Counted from the stretch's first letter, positions 9,559 to 20,257 are shown. The stretch is 64,000 bases of DNA from Pseudomonas psychrophila (GCF_001043005.1 NZ_JYKZ01000006.1:124001-188000); one strand, 5' to 3'. Numbers and translations: made by a program. Notes: a model not told the origin generated them from the letters alone.

Positions 9559-10569
9559 ATGAGCCAGTCCTTTGATATCGCCGTTGTTGGCGCCACCGGC
9601 ACTGTCGGCGAAACCATCGTACAGATCCTGGAAGAGCGCGATTTCCGGATAGCGGATTTGCACTTGCTGGCCAGCAGCGAGTCGGTCGGGCATTCGGTGC
9701 CTTTTCGAGGCAAAAACGTAAGAGTGCGTGAAGTCGACGAGTTCGATTTCAGCAAGGTTCAGCTGGTTTTCTTTGCCGCAGGGCCTGCCGTCACCCTTGG
9801 TTTTGCTGCCAAAGCCAGCGCAGCCGGCTGCATTGTGATCGATTTGTCCGGTGCACTGCCTTCGGCTCAAGCGCCGCATGTGGTGCCTGAAGCGAATGCG
9901 CCAGTTTTGGCTTCGTTGAAAAAGCCTGTTCAGGTCAGCAGTCCGAGCCCTTCGGCGACCGCCCTGGCTGTGGTCCTGGCGCCGTTACGCGGTTTGCTGG
10001 ACATTGAACATGTGAGTGTGACCGCGTGCCTAGCGGTCTCTGCCCAAGGGCGTGAAGCGGTTTCTGAGCTGGCGCGCCAAACCACTGCGTTGTTGAACCT
10101 GCATCCGCTGGAGACCCGTTTTTTTGATCGCCAGATGGCATTCAACCTGCTGGCACAAGTTGGAAAGCCAGATGCTCAGGGCCATGTGCCGCTGGAAAAA
10201 CGCCTGGTGACGGAGTTGCGCGAAGTGCTGGGCATGCCTGCGCTGAAAATTTCTGTCACCTGCATTCAAGCGCCGGTGTTTTTTGGCGATAGCTTTAGTG
10301 TGTCCATGCAACTGGCCGGTCCGGTTGACCTGGCCGGGGTCAATGCCGCGCTTGAAGCCGGTGATTGTATCGAGTTGGTTGAAGACGGCGACTATCCTAC
10401 AGCTGTGGGGGATGCGGTAGGTCAGGACGTGGTCTATGTAGGTCGTGTCCGTCACGGTGTGGACGACATTTCCCAGCTCAACCTGTGGCTGACCTCAGAC
10501 AACGTACGCAAGGGTGCTGCGTTGAACGCCGTACAGTTGGCTGAGTTGTTGATAAAAGACCTGCTGTAA
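9559..10569 (+). CDS. usg: Aspartate-semialdehyde dehydrogenase-like protein (USG-1 type)
   Basis: The 336-residue protein has the NAD(P)-binding start FDIAVVGATGTVGETIVQIL and the overall asd fold, but the catalytic Cys loop is replaced by VSSPSPSATALAVVLAPL, so it should not be an active semialdehyde dehydrogenase. It matches the USG-1 proteins that sit next to truA or fimV in many proteobacteria. Their function is not settled. The asd gene with an intact Cys lies 0.3 kb upstream. Confidence 0.85.
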   Translation: MSQSFDIAVVGATGTVGETIVQILEERDFRIADLHLLASSESVGHSVPFRGKNVRVREVDEFDFSKVQLVFFAAGPAVTLGFAAKASAAGCIVIDLSGALPSAQAPHVVPEANAPVLASLKKPVQVSSPSPSATALAVVLAPLRGLLDIEHVSVTACLAVSAQGREAVSELARQTTALLNLHPLETRFFDRQMAFNLLAQVGKPDAQGHVPLEKRLVTELREVLGMPALKISVTCIQAPVFFGDSFSVSMQLAGPVDLAGVNAALEAGDCIELVEDGDYPTAVGDAVGQDVVYVGRVRHGVDDISQLNLWLTSDNVRKGAALNAVQLAELLIKDLL

Positions 10570-10757
10570 AAGATACTTGGCGCCAATTTGTAACTGGTTG
10601 CCCAAGGTTCCAGTGCCGGTCGCCGCAGTAAAGCTGCTGTAAGGGCTTGCAGGTTTAATGGGGTGATGTGTCCGGTGGCAAAAGCCCCGGACCATGCCTT
10701 CAGGCAGCAGCTATGCAGGTCTCGTGGGACGAGGGCTGTACCAATAAGGAAGAGGCT

Positions 10758-13148
10758 ATGGTTCAGGTTCGCAAATTAGTGTTAGCAATCGCCGCCGCTT
10801 CGGCGCTGTCATCCGGTATGGCACACGCGCTTGGGCTCGGGGAACTGACGCTTAAGTCGACCCAAAACCAGCCACTGCTTGCAGAAATCGAGTTGCTGGA
10901 CGTTAAGGATCTGACCGCGGCACAAGTGGTGCCCAGCCTTGCCCCTGAGCAGGAGTTCAGCAAGGCAGGCGTGCCACGCCCGGCATACCTGGATGATCTG
11001 CGTTTCACGCCAGTGATCAACGCTGATGGCAAGAGCGTGTTGCGCGTGACTTCCAGCCAGCCGCTGTCCGAACCTTTTGTTAAGTTCCTGGTGCAGGTGA
11101 TGTGGCCCAACGGCCGCTTGATGCGCGACTACAGCGTGTTGCTCGATCCTGCAAAGTTCTCGCCCCAGACGGCTGCTGCGGCGTCGGCTTCTGCGCCTGA
11201 ATCTGCACAGCCAACGCAATACACCACGACGGCCCGTGACACCTTGTGGGAAATCGCCGCCAAGGCACGCAATGGCGGCTCGGTGCAGCAGACCATGCTG
11301 GCGATTCAGGCCCTGAACCCTGATGCCTTCATCAACGGCAATATCAACCGTCTTAAAACCGGTCAGGTGCTGCGCTTGCCGGACTCGGGCCAAAGCGTGC
11401 TGTTGCCTCATGCCAAGGCCGTTAACGAGGTCGCCTCGCAAAATTCCGATTGGCGTAATGGCCGTCGCACCGTGCCGCTGGCTCAACAGCTGGATGCCAC
11501 CGGGCGCAAGCCTGAGCAGGCGTCGCCCGCCAAGGCCGTGACCCGGGATGGCTTGAGTCTGGTATCGGGCCAGCCGAGCAAGGCGGCGGGCAAGGGCGCT
11601 GCTGGGGACGCCAGTAATGTGAGTGACAAGCTGGCGATGACCCAGGAGGGGCTGGATACCAGTCGCCGCGAAAACGCCGAGCTGCAAAGCCGGATGAAAG
11701 ATTTGCAAAGCCAACTGGACAAACTCCAGCGCCTGATCGTGTTGAAGAACGACCAGTTGGCCAAGCTGGAAGCCGAAAAAGCGCTACCTGCCGACCCGGC
11801 GGCGGCGATACCGGCACAACTGGTCGCCCAGGCGGCGGACGCCCCTGAAGCTGATATTGCGCCTGCCCTTGAGGGTGTGCCCGCTACAGCCGTCGCGCCA
11901 ACCCCTGTTGAAAACACTGCGCCGCCAAGTGTTGAGCGAAAAATCCAGGACTTGCTGGCAAGCCCGATGCTGCTTGGGCTGATGGGTGGCGGGGCGGTCT
12001 TGCTGCTGCTCCTGCTTCTGTTGATGGCGCGTCGACGCAAAGCCCTGCAAGCCGCCGAAAAACATGCACGCATGGCTCGGGATCTCGAAGTGGAGTCCGA
12101 TTTTTCAGTTGATCTGGATATGCCGCAGAGCAGTTTTGAAGGGTTGGAGACGCCATCGCGTAGCGTCAAGCTCGAACCGGCACCGGCACCGGCACCGGCA
12201 CCGGCACCAGTGGCAGAAACTGCAATCGTAGCGCCCGTGGTTGCACCCGTGTCGTTGGCCAAGCCTGCGGCAGATGTGCTGGAACAGGCAGAGCAGTTGA
12301 TTGAGCAACGCCAGTTGAGTGAAGCCGCCATATTGCTCAAGGCATCAATTGATCAAGCTCCGCAGCGCAGTGATTTGCGTCTAAAACTGATGCAGGTTTA
12401 CGGCGAGCTGGGGGAGCGCGAAGCTTTTATCGCCCAAGAGCGTCAACTGGTTGCCAATGGCAAGAACCACGCTGAGGTCGAGCAGCTTAAAAAGCGCTAT
12501 CCGGGCATGCTGGTGGCGGCGGGCATTGCCACAGCGGCCGTAGCTACACAGCTTCAAGCACAGTTCGTGCAGGAGATGATGCGTGATGATCGCGAGGTGC
12601 AATCCGAGCCTGAGACGGCTCCTCCCGTCGATACGTTTGATCACGACTTCGATTTGAGTCTCGATGAGCTTGAAGCCGCTTCGCCTGCTGTGGTGTCTCC
12701 AGAGCCGCCGAGTGTCGACAAACCGGCGGCAGACAGCTTTGAGGCCGTCCTTGAGCAGCAGGCTGAAGCTCAGGCTGCTCGTGAAGACGTGTCGGACTTG
12801 GATCTGGGGCTGCCGGATGACTTCGATTTGTCACTGGCGGACGAAAGTGCTCCGGCGAGTACCGAACCGGACAGCTTTTCCTTGGAGCTGGACAAGGTCA
12901 ATGCCGAGCTGCATCGACTGTCGCAAAGCCTTGAACAGTCATCCCTGGCTGAGCCATTTGCCGATGATGAGCCCGAGTTTGACTTCCTGTCGGGTGCCGA
13001 CGAAACCGCTACCAAGCTCGATCTGGCCCAGGCCTATATCGACATGGGCGATGACGAGGGCGCGCGGGATATCCTGACTGAAGTCATGGAAGAGGGTAAT
13101 GCTCAGCAGCAGGCTGAAGCCCAGGAAATGCTGGCGCGGTTGACCTGA
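10758..13148 (+). CDS. fimV: FimV pilus assembly / polar hub protein
   Basis: The ATG at 10758 with AGGAAGAGG upstream begins a signal peptide (LVLAIAAASALSSGMAHA) that runs straight into GLGELTLKSTQNQPLLAEIE, the FimV N-terminal domain. The order after that is a LysM-like peptidoglycan-binding domain (about 154-203), a coiled coil (about 300-340), one transmembrane helix (about 402-424), an Ala-Pro tract, an acidic cytoplasmic region with TPR-like repeats, and the conserved C-terminal FimV motif ATKLDLAQAYIDMGDDEGAR. In P. aeruginosa FimV supports twitching motility and type II secretion and activates cAMP synthesis at the pole. The length is 796 residues. Confidence 0.95.
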   Translation: MVQVRKLVLAIAAASALSSGMAHALGLGELTLKSTQNQPLLAEIELLDVKDLTAAQVVPSLAPEQEFSKAGVPRPAYLDDLRFTPVINADGKSVLRVTSSQPLSEPFVKFLVQVMWPNGRLMRDYSVLLDPAKFSPQTAAAASASAPESAQPTQYTTTARDTLWEIAAKARNGGSVQQTMLAIQALNPDAFINGNINRLKTGQVLRLPDSGQSVLLPHAKAVNEVASQNSDWRNGRRTVPLAQQLDATGRKPEQASPAKAVTRDGLSLVSGQPSKAAGKGAAGDASNVSDKLAMTQEGLDTSRRENAELQSRMKDLQSQLDKLQRLIVLKNDQLAKLEAEKALPADPAAAIPAQLVAQAADAPEADIAPALEGVPATAVAPTPVENTAPPSVERKIQDLLASPMLLGLMGGGAVLLLLLLLLMARRRKALQAAEKHARMARDLEVESDFSVDLDMPQSSFEGLETPSRSVKLEPAPAPAPAPAPVAETAIVAPVVAPVSLAKPAADVLEQAEQLIEQRQLSEAAILLKASIDQAPQRSDLRLKLMQVYGELGEREAFIAQERQLVANGKNHAEVEQLKKRYPGMLVAAGIATAAVATQLQAQFVQEMMRDDREVQSEPETAPPVDTFDHDFDLSLDELEAASPAVVSPEPPSVDKPAADSFEAVLEQQAEAQAAREDVSDLDLGLPDDFDLSLADESAPASTEPDSFSLELDKVNAELHRLSQSLEQSSLAEPFADDEPEFDFLSGADETATKLDLAQAYIDMGDDEGARDILTEVMEEGNAQQQAEAQEMLARLT
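12177..12206 (+). repeat. CCGGCA hexanucleotide repeat inside fimV
   Basis: Five tandem CCGGCA units encode an Ala-Pro run in the cytoplasmic linker after the membrane helix. The repeat unit is a multiple of three, so slippage would change linker length without a frameshift. Confidence 0.85.
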
Positions 13149-13177
13149 TCCGGTCTTTGCCGGCTAGAGATTCAACC

Positions 13178-13231
13178 GAGGGAGTGAGCCTGCTTGCGAA
13201 GATCAATCGCGAGCAGGCTCACTCCCTCGGT
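13178..13231. repeat. REP palindrome, compact variant
   Basis: Arms CCGAGGGAGTGAGCCTGCTTGCGA and complement meet across a few bases. The arm core diverges from the common form (GGGAGTGAGCC instead of GGGAGCGAGCC), and both arms share the change, so they have been kept complementary. Confidence 0.85.
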
Positions 13232-13341
13232 GGCTTTACCACCAGCAGCGGTATCTACAGGTCGGTTGAAATGTTTCATGGCGTCTTTCCGGGTGCGCCT
13301 TATAATGGCCGCCTTTGCGTTTATGATCAGGCTGTAAGTTC

Positions 13342-14196
13342 TTGGCAAATATAGATAACCCAGCCGCTGAAATGGCTGCCGAAGGTTTTTTTCGAATCGC
13401 GCTTGGCGTGGAATACAAAGGTTCGCGCTACAGCGGCTGGCAGCGTCAGGCCAATGGTGTGCTCACCGTTCAGGAAACCCTGGAAAACGCCCTGTCAAAA
13501 GTCGCGGCCTCTCCTGTTTCATTGATGTGTGCCGGGCGTACGGACGCCGGTGTGCATGCCTGCGGGCAAGTCGTGCACTTTGACACCCAGGCCGAGCGTT
13601 CTTTGAAGGCCTGGGTCATGGGCGCCAACATCAACCTGCCCCATGACATCAGCGTGACTTGGGCCAAGGTCATGCCTGAGGATTTTCATGCGCGCTTCAA
13701 GGCTATCGCCAGGCGCTACCGCTATGTGATCTATAACGATCAGATCCGCCCGGCGCACTTGAATCAGGAAGTCACCTGGAACCATCGTCCGCTGGATGTA
13801 GAGCGCATGGCCGAGGCTGCCCAGTACTTGTTGGGCGTGCATGACTTCAGTGCCTTTCGCGCCGGTCAATGCCAGGCCAAATCCCCGATCAAGGAAATGC
13901 ACCATTTGCGCGTGACCCGTCACGGTCGAATGATCGTGCTGGATATTCGCGCCAGTGCATTTCTGCATCACATGGTGCGCAACATCGCCGGTGTGCTGAT
14001 GACCATCGGTACCGGTGAGCGGCCAGTGGAGTGGATCAAGGAAGTGCTGGAGAGTCGTGCTCGCCGCTCGGGTGGTGTGACGGCGCATCCCTATGGCCTG
14101 TATCTGGTGCAAGTTGAATATCGCGACGAGTTTCAATTGCCGGAGCGTTACATAGGTCCACATTTCTTGACTGGTTTTACCGAACTGGACGGCTGA
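13342..14196 (+). CDS. truA: tRNA pseudouridine(38-40) synthase
   Basis: TruA converts uridines 38-40 of the anticodon stem of many tRNAs. The catalytic Asp68 lies in CAGRTDAGVHACGQV, and FRIALGVEYKGSRYSGWQRQ is the family's N-terminal strand. The TTG at 13342 gives 284 residues. An in-frame ATG at 13372 would give 274 and is the alternative, and neither has a strong ribosome-binding site. TATAAT at 13301-13306 could be the -10 element of its promoter. Confidence 0.93.
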   Translation: MANIDNPAAEMAAEGFFRIALGVEYKGSRYSGWQRQANGVLTVQETLENALSKVAASPVSLMCAGRTDAGVHACGQVVHFDTQAERSLKAWVMGANINLPHDISVTWAKVMPEDFHARFKAIARRYRYVIYNDQIRPAHLNQEVTWNHRPLDVERMAEAAQYLLGVHDFSAFRAGQCQAKSPIKEMHHLRVTRHGRMIVLDIRASAFLHHMVRNIAGVLMTIGTGERPVEWIKEVLESRARRSGGVTAHPYGLYLVQVEYRDEFQLPERYIGPHFLTGFTELDG

Positions 14197-14252
14197 CGCC
14201 CGGATAAGCATTTGTTACCATCCGGGACTTTCGCGTTCGGGGTGTTATCGAG

Positions 14253-14876
14253 ATGTCCGTTGTTCGCAGCAAGATCTGCGGTATTACCCGCATAGAAGAT
14301 GCACTGGCTGCGGTCGAGGCCGGCGCTGACGCCTTGGGTTTTGTGTTTTACGCAAAAAGTCCGCGGGCCGTTACCGCGTTGCAAGCACGAGCCATTATTG
14401 CGGCTCTGCCACCGTTTGTGACGACGGTCGGTTTGTTCGTCAATGCCAGCGCCTGTGAACTCAACGAAACGCTGGATGCAGTGCCGCTGGATTTGCTGCA
14501 GTTTCATGGCGATGAGACCCCGGAGCAGTGCCAGGGTTACCACCGTCCTTACATCAAGGCCTTGCGCGTAAAGGCCGGTGATGACATCGCCGGTGCTTGT
14601 AAGGCGTATGCGGGCGCCAGCGGTATTTTGCTCGATGCCTATGTTGAAGGCGTGCCCGGTGGAACCGGTCAGGCATTCGACTGGTCTTTGATACCACGGG
14701 ATCTGAGCGCGCCGATAATTTTGGCGGGTGGCCTGACAGTCGAGAACGTGGCAGGTGCCATTGTCCAAGTGCGTCCTTATGCCGTTGATGTGAGTGGCGG
14801 GGTTGAAAAGAGCAAGGGCATCAAGGATCACGACAAGATTCGTGCCTTTATGCAGGCAGTACGAGTAACAAACTGA
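14253..14876 (+). CDS. trpF: Phosphoribosylanthranilate isomerase
   Basis: The 207-residue TIM barrel isomerises phosphoribosylanthranilate in tryptophan synthesis. The catalytic Cys is in [11 protein letters not shown] near the start and the catalytic Asp in [19 protein letters not shown]. The phosphate-binding end is [19 protein letters not shown]. It is separated from the other trp genes and sits between truA and accD, the standard Pseudomonas position. Confidence 0.97.
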   Translation: MSVVRSKICGITRIEDALAAVEAGADALGFVFYAKSPRAVTALQARAIIAALPPFVTTVGLFVNASACELNETLDAVPLDLLQFHGDETPEQCQGYHRPYIKALRVKAGDDIAGACKAYAGASGILLDAYVEGVPGGTGQAFDWSLIPRDLSAPIILAGGLTVENVAGAIVQVRPYAVDVSGGVEKSKGIKDHDKIRAFMQAVRVTN

Positions 14877-15144
14877 TGCCCGATGTGACGGCTGGCAATC
14901 TGCCGCCGTCCATCATTACCGCTCTGCAAAGCAGGCGGGCCCGGTGATTTGACGGGCAGAAATTAAAGTGGCGGCCGCTCTGGAGCGTGTTGTCGGGAGG
15001 CTGAGGGTTGCAGGGTTTCGCTGGTTTGCCGTGGGCTGACCGCAGCATTTGCAACCATCGCCACACACCTAATGAATTTAGCTCAAGGGCATACACGGGG
15101 CCTGAACTCAACGGTTCTGGTCGCCGGTACTGGAGAAAGAAAGC

Positions 15145-16065
15145 ATGAGCAACTGGTTGGTAGACAAGCTGATTCCTTCGATCATGCGTTCCGAGGTCAA
15201 AAAGAGTTCGGTACCTGAAGGCCTGTGGCACAAATGCCCGTCTTGCGACGCTGTGCTTTATCGTCCAGAGCTGGAAAAGACCCTGGACGTTTGTCCGAAA
15301 TGTAATCACCACATGCGCATTGGCGCGCGTGCCCGCATCGATATTTTCCTGGATGCCGACGGCCGTGCCGAGCTGGGTGCAGATCTGGAGCCGGTTGACC
15401 GTCTCAAGTTCCGCGACAGCAAAAAGTACAAGGACCGCCTGGTCGGCGCACAAAAGCAAACCGGCGAAAAAGACGCACTGATCTCCATGAGCGGTACCTT
15501 GCTGGGCATGCCGGTGGTGGTGTCTGCCTTTGAGTTCTCGTTTATGGGCGGCTCGATGGGCGCCATCGTCGGTGAGCGTTTCGTCCGTGCAGCCAACTAC
15601 GCACTGGAAAACCGCTGCCCGATGATCTGCTTTGCGGCCTCCGGCGGTGCGCGGATGCAGGAAGCGCTTATCTCCCTGATGCAAATGGCCAAGACCTCTG
15701 CGGTACTGGCGCGTCTGCGTGAAGAAGGCATTCCGTTCATCTCGGTACTGACCGACCCGGTCTATGGCGGTGTTTCGGCCAGCCTGGCAATGCTTGGCGA
15801 TGTCATCGTGGCTGAGCCGAAAGCGCTGATCGGTTTTGCCGGCCCACGCGTGATCGAGCAGACCGTTCGTGAAAAACTGCCGGAAGGTTTCCAGCGCAGC
15901 GAGTTCCTGCTGGAGCACGGCGCAATCGACCTGATCATTGCGCGTCAGGAACTGCGTCCACGCCTGGGTAACCTGCTGGCACAGATGATGGGCTTGCCTA
16001 CGCCTGTGTTCGTTGCGGCACCTGTTGAAACCATCGTTGTTCCGCCGGCACCTGCAAACATATGA
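15145..16065 (+). CDS. accD: Acetyl-CoA carboxylase carboxyltransferase subunit beta
   Basis: The 306-residue protein transfers the carboxyl group from biotin carboxyl carrier protein to acetyl-CoA together with AccA. The four-Cys zinc ribbon is [11 protein letters not shown]...DVCPKCNHH (residues about 32-55). The crotonase-type CoA site is [20 protein letters not shown]. It overlaps folC by 4 bp (ATGA), so the two are translationally coupled. The 268 bp upstream contain no gene that I can see and probably hold its promoter and leader. Confidence 0.98.
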   Translation: MSNWLVDKLIPSIMRSEVKKSSVPEGLWHKCPSCDAVLYRPELEKTLDVCPKCNHHMRIGARARIDIFLDADGRAELGADLEPVDRLKFRDSKKYKDRLVGAQKQTGEKDALISMSGTLLGMPVVVSAFEFSFMGGSMGAIVGERFVRAANYALENRCPMICFAASGGARMQEALISLMQMAKTSAVLARLREEGIPFISVLTDPVYGGVSASLAMLGDVIVAEPKALIGFAGPRVIEQTVREKLPEGFQRSEFLLEHGAIDLIIARQELRPRLGNLLAQMMGLPTPVFVAAPVETIVVPPAPANI

Positions 16066-17369
16066 CCCAGCGCACCCTTGGCGAGTGGCTCGCCTATCTT
16101 GAACAGCTGCATCCGGCCGCCATTGATATGGGGCTGGATCGCGCGCGCGAGGTAACGAACCGCATGGGGCTGCAAAAGCCCGCGCCTCGGGTGGTGACGG
16201 TTACGGGCACCAATGGCAAGGGCTCGACCTGTGCGTTTGTGGCCGCGTTGCTGCAGGCGCAAGGGCTCAAGGTGGGGGTTTACAGTTCACCTCACTTGCT
16301 GCGCTACAACGAGCGCGTACACATTGACGGGGTTGAAGTCAGCGACGAACTGCTTTGCGAGGCCTTCGCGGCGTTGGATGCAGGGCGGGGCGAGACTTCC
16401 CTGACTTATTTTGAAATGGGCACGTTAGCTGCGTTCTGGCTGTTTGAGCGTGCTCAGCTGGATGCCGTTGTGCTGGAAGTAGGGCTGGGCGGACGACTGG
16501 ATGCGGTCAATCTGGTGGATGCCGACCTGGCGCTGGTCACCAGCATCGGTGTCGATCATGTTGAATACCTGGGCAATACCCGCGAATCCGTGGCGTTCGA
16601 GAAAGCCGGGATTTTCCGTGCGGGCAAGCCCGCCTTGTGTGGCGATCTCAATCCTCCTCATACCTTGCTCGACAAGGCCAAAGAGCTGGGCTGCCCACTC
16701 TTCTTGCGCGGTCGTGACTTCGATCTGGCCAGTTCAGAGCAGGTCTGGCATTGGCGTGGCCTGGATGCAAAAGGGCAAGTCCTGGAGCTGCGTGACATTG
16801 CGCTGCTGGATTTGCCCATGGAAAACGCAGCCCTGGCCGTGCAGGCCTATGCGTTGAGCGGTCTGCCCTGGGAGCCGGCCCGTATTATCGGCGCGCTAAA
16901 AGGAACTCGTGTCACGGGTCGACTGGATCGCCGCTCATTCAACTGGAAAGGCAAAACCTTGAATGTGCTGCTGGATGTGGGGCACAACCCCCATGCGGCC
17001 GAATACCTTCAGCGTCGTTTGTCACAGCGGCCTGTGGCTGGCAAGCGCCTGGCGGTGTTCGGTCTGCTGGCAGACAAGGATCTTGATGGCGTAGTGTCGC
17101 AGCTCGCTTCGTCGGTCGAGCACTGGGCGGTTGCGCCGTTGAACACCCCGCGTACGCGCACGGCGACCGAAGTTCAGGCCGCGCTACAAGGGCTCGGCGC
17201 TTCGGTTTCGGCTTATGGCAGTGTGGATGCGGCGCTTGAAGCACAGTGCGAGCGGGCGACACCTGAAGACGAAATCCTGTTGTTCGGATCATTTTATTGT
17301 GTCGCGCAAGCGCTCGAGTGGTTGGAGCGGCGTGCCATGGAGGAGGCTGCAAATGGCTATGCTGGATAA
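16062..17369 (+). CDS. folC: Bifunctional dihydrofolate synthase / folylpolyglutamate synthase
   Basis: This Mur-ligase-fold enzyme adds glutamate to dihydropteroate and extends folate polyglutamates. The ATP loop is [19 protein letters not shown] (residues about 47-65), and [17 protein letters not shown] is the C-terminal ADP/glutamate-domain motif. It has 435 residues. It starts inside the accD stop and overlaps the next gene by 17 bp, forming a tight accD-folC-dedD operon. Confidence 0.97.
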   Translation: MTQRTLGEWLAYLEQLHPAAIDMGLDRAREVTNRMGLQKPAPRVVTVTGTNGKGSTCAFVAALLQAQGLKVGVYSSPHLLRYNERVHIDGVEVSDELLCEAFAALDAGRGETSLTYFEMGTLAAFWLFERAQLDAVVLEVGLGGRLDAVNLVDADLALVTSIGVDHVEYLGNTRESVAFEKAGIFRAGKPALCGDLNPPHTLLDKAKELGCPLFLRGRDFDLASSEQVWHWRGLDAKGQVLELRDIALLDLPMENAALAVQAYALSGLPWEPARIIGALKGTRVTGRLDRRSFNWKGKTLNVLLDVGHNPHAAEYLQRRLSQRPVAGKRLAVFGLLADKDLDGVVSQLASSVEHWAVAPLNTPRTRTATEVQAALQGLGASVSAYGSVDAALEAQCERATPEDEILLFGSFYCVAQALEWLERRAMEEAANGYAG

Positions 17370-17979
17370 GGTAATCAAGCAGCGCATGGTAGGCGCCCTG
17401 GTATTGGTGGCGCTGGCTGTGATTTTTCTGCCGATGCTGTTTTCTCGTCAGGACGAGCAGCGTCAAATCCAGGTGGATGCCCCCACGGCGCCACAGACTC
17501 CGGTCATGCGGCCGGTTCAGGTTGAGCCAGTTGTCGTGCCGGAACCTCAGGTCATTGCTGAGGAGCCCGCCCCGGAACAGCTGCCGATTGTCGAGCATCA
17601 GGCGCCGGCTCCCGTCGCGCCTGTGGTTGCCAAGCCTGCAGTAGCTGCCCCAAAACCACCGGCGGTCACTCCGGCACAAACGGTTGCCCAGGCACCGGCC
17701 AAACTGGATACCACGCAAAAACGTGTTGACCCCAACGGTTTGCCGATCAGTTGGTCAGTCCAACTGGTGAGTCTGTCGAATCGGGCAAGCGCTGATAACC
17801 TTCAAAAAACTCTTCGCAATCAAGGGTATAACGCTTACGTGCGATCTTCTGGCGGAATGAATCGAGTTTTTGTCGGTCCATTGCTTGAGCGTGCAGAGGC
17901 CGATCGCCTGCGTGATTTGCTCGGCAAACAGCAAAATCTCAAGGGTTTTGTGGTGCGCTTCCAGCCGGAACGTGGTTGA
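17353..17979 (+). CDS. dedD: SPOR domain protein, DedD-like cell division factor
   Basis: The ATG at 17353, after AGGAGG, gives a 208-residue protein: a short cytoplasmic tail, one membrane helix (MVGALVLVALAVIFLPMLF, about 12-30), a Pro/Ala/Val-rich periplasmic linker, and a C-terminal SPOR domain (about 130-205; SWSVQLVSLSNRASADNL, then FVGPLLERAEADRL). SPOR domains bind denuded septal peptidoglycan. DedD assists divisome constriction. The position folC-dedD-cvpA-purF matches E. coli as well. Confidence 0.93.
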   Translation: MAMLDKVIKQRMVGALVLVALAVIFLPMLFSRQDEQRQIQVDAPTAPQTPVMRPVQVEPVVVPEPQVIAEEPAPEQLPIVEHQAPAPVAPVVAKPAVAAPKPPAVTPAQTVAQAPAKLDTTQKRVDPNGLPISWSVQLVSLSNRASADNLQKTLRNQGYNAYVRSSGGMNRVFVGPLLERAEADRLRDLLGKQQNLKGFVVRFQPERG

Positions 17980-18036
17980 GCGCGTAAAAAGGTTCAATCA
18001 GATTGCTTAAGCACAGATAAATCGCCTTACCTGAGA

Positions 18037-18063
18037 GGCGGCGCTCTGCTAAAATGCGCCGCC
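18037..18063 (+). other. GC-rich hairpin before cvpA
   Basis: GGCGGCGC and GCGCCGCC form an 8-bp stem around an 11-base loop that contains TAAAAT. No T-run follows. It may be a weak terminator for dedD or lie at the cvpA promoter, and the sequence does not decide. Confidence 0.45.
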
Positions 18064-18085
18064 TTATCTGTCTGTAGGCTGAACT

Positions 18086-18643
18086 GTGCCATTTACCTGG
18101 GTTGACTGGGCGATCGTTGCAATTATCGCCATCTCCGCTTTGATCAGCTTGAAGCGCGGCTTCGTAAAAGAAGCATTGTCGCTGTGCACCTGGATCATTG
18201 CCGGGGTCGTTGCCTGGATGTTCGGCGGTTCACTGTCTCAATATCTCACCGGATACATAGAAACTCCTTCCGCCCGCGTTATCGTTGGGTGCACCATCAT
18301 GTTTGTCGCCACCTTGCTGGTAGGCGCAATGATCAATTTTCTTATCGGCGAACTGATTCGCGTCACCGGCTTGTCCGGGACCGATCGTTTTCTCGGCATG
18401 GCCTTCGGCGCTGCGCGTGGCGCGTTGCTCGTGGTCACTGCGGTCGGGCTGCTTAGCCTGGGGCCGGTACAGCAAGACTCATGGTGGCAAGAGTCGAGGC
18501 TCGTGCCACAATTTCTATTGGTTGCCGACTGGTCCAAAAACCTCATTCTGGGGTGGAGCAGTCAGTGGCTGGCCAGCGGAATCAGCGTACCCGCTGACAT
18601 TCCGTTCAAGGAGCACCTCTTGCCGGCTACCCAGCCCAAGTGA
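18086..18643 (+). CDS. cvpA: CvpA family membrane protein
   Basis: The 185-residue integral membrane protein begins at a GTG (PFTWVDWAIVAIIAISALIS), which matches the family's conserved start. Four hydrophobic helices are visible, with the conserved RGFVKEALSL after the first. CvpA was first linked to colicin V production and is tied to envelope stress and bile tolerance in enterics. The biochemical role is unknown. It is upstream of purF in a conserved pair, with a 41-bp gap. Confidence 0.93.
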   Translation: MPFTWVDWAIVAIIAISALISLKRGFVKEALSLCTWIIAGVVAWMFGGSLSQYLTGYIETPSARVIVGCTIMFVATLLVGAMINFLIGELIRVTGLSGTDRFLGMAFGAARGALLVVTAVGLLSLGPVQQDSWWQESRLVPQFLLVADWSKNLILGWSSQWLASGISVPADIPFKEHLLPATQPK

Positions 18644-18684
18644 GTGGTGTTCAGTTCAGATCCATTAAGTAGGGGTTGCGTCGC

Positions 18685-20190
18685 ATGTGTGGCATCGTCG
18701 GTATCGTCGGTAAGTCGAACGTCAATCAGGCGCTGTATGACGCGCTAACCGTCCTCCAGCACCGCGGCCAGGATGCTGCCGGTATTGTTACCAGCCATAA
18801 TGGCCGGTTATTTCTGCGCAAGGACAACGGGCTGGTTCGTGACGTGTTTCATCAGCGCCACATGCAGCGCCTGGTCGGCCACGTGGGCATTGGTCACGTG
18901 CGCTATCCAACCGCTGGCAGCTCGACTTCAGCTGAAGCTCAGCCGTTTTATGTCAACTCGCCCTATGGCATCACCCTGGCGCATAACGGCAACCTGACCA
19001 ACGTTGAACAGCTGGCCAAGGAGATTTACGAATCTGACTTGCGTCACGTCAACACCAACTCCGATTCGGAAGTGTTGCTCAACGTCTTCGCCCACGAGCT
19101 GGCTCAGCGCGGCAAGTTGCAGCCGACTGAAGAAGACGTGTTCGCTGCAGTGACCGACGTGCACAATCGTTGCCGCGGCGGTTATGCCGTGGTTGCCATG
19201 ATCACCGGTTACGGCATCGTCGGTTTCCGCGATCCGAATGGCATTCGCCCGATCGTCTTCGGCCAGCGTCATACCGATGAAGGCGTCGAGTACATGATCG
19301 CCTCCGAAAGCGTCTCCCTGGATGTGCTGGGCTTTACCCTGATTCGCGACCTTGCGCCGGGTGAAGCCGTTTACATCACTGAAGACGGCAAGCTGCACAC
19401 TCGTCAGTGCGCGGTTAACCCGCAATTGACCCCGTGCATCTTCGAACACGTGTACCTGGCGCGTCCGGACTCGATCATCGACGGTGTTTCGGTCTATAAA
19501 GCGCGTCTGCGCATGGGTGAGAAACTCGCAGAGAAGATCCTGCGCGAGCGCCCGGAACACGATATCGACGTGGTTATTCCGATTCCGGACACCAGCCGTT
19601 GCGCTGCTCTGGAGCTGGCCAACCATTTAGGCGTCAAGTTCCGCGAAGGCTTCGTTAAAAACCGTTACATCGGCCGCACCTTCATCATGCCGGGTCAGGC
19701 TGCGCGTAAAAAATCCGTGCGCCAGAAACTCAATGCCATCGAACTGGAGTTCCGTGGCAAAAACGTGATGCTGGTGGACGACTCGATCGTGCGCGGTACT
19801 ACCTGCAAGCAGATCATTCAGATGGCCCGCGAAGCGGGTGCCAAGAACGTCTACTTCTGCTCGGCGGCCCCGGCCGTTCGCTACCCGAACGTCTATGGCA
19901 TCGACATGCCAAGCGCTCATGAGCTGATCGCACACAATCGCAGTACCCAGGAAGTGGCCGAATTGATCGGTGCCGACTGGTTGATCTACCAGGACTTGCC
20001 TGACCTGATCGAAGCCGTCGGTGGTGGCAAGATCAAGATCGACGCGTTCGACTGTGCTGTGTTTGACGGCAAGTACGTGACCGGCGATATCGATGACAAC
20101 TATCTGGAACGTATCGAGCGTGCGCGCAATGATGCATCCAAGGTGGTTGCCCAAGGTGTTGGCGCGACGATAGGCTTGTACAACAACTAA
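18685..20190 (+). CDS. purF: Amidophosphoribosyltransferase
   Basis: PurF makes phosphoribosylamine from PRPP and glutamine, the first committed purine step. The ATG at 18685 puts the catalytic Cys directly after Met ([11 protein letters not shown]), as the Ntn-hydrolase domain requires, so the in-frame codons before it are rejected. The PRPP loop is [17 protein letters not shown] in the C-terminal half. The length is 501 residues. Confidence 0.98.
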   Translation: MCGIVGIVGKSNVNQALYDALTVLQHRGQDAAGIVTSHNGRLFLRKDNGLVRDVFHQRHMQRLVGHVGIGHVRYPTAGSSTSAEAQPFYVNSPYGITLAHNGNLTNVEQLAKEIYESDLRHVNTNSDSEVLLNVFAHELAQRGKLQPTEEDVFAAVTDVHNRCRGGYAVVAMITGYGIVGFRDPNGIRPIVFGQRHTDEGVEYMIASESVSLDVLGFTLIRDLAPGEAVYITEDGKLHTRQCAVNPQLTPCIFEHVYLARPDSIIDGVSVYKARLRMGEKLAEKILRERPEHDIDVVIPIPDTSRCAALELANHLGVKFREGFVKNRYIGRTFIMPGQAARKKSVRQKLNAIELEFRGKNVMLVDDSIVRGTTCKQIIQMAREAGAKNVYFCSAAPAVRYPNVYGIDMPSAHELIAHNRSTQEVAELIGADWLIYQDLPDLIEAVGGGKIKIDAFDCAVFDGKYVTGDIDDNYLERIERARNDASKVVAQGVGATIGLYNN

Positions 20191-20198
20191 GTGTTCAC

Positions 20199-20224
20199 CA
20201 AACCGGCCCTGATGGGCCGGTTTG
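20199..20224 (+). terminator. Hairpin after purF
   Basis: CAAACCGGCCC and GGGCCGGTTTG form an 11-bp perfect stem with a TGAT loop, 8 bp after the purF stop. There is no long T-run (TTTGCGTT), so termination may be partial with read-through into metZ. Confidence 0.7.
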
Positions 20225-20257
20225 CGTTCATCCAATACAAAGCAAGGAGTGGGCAGC

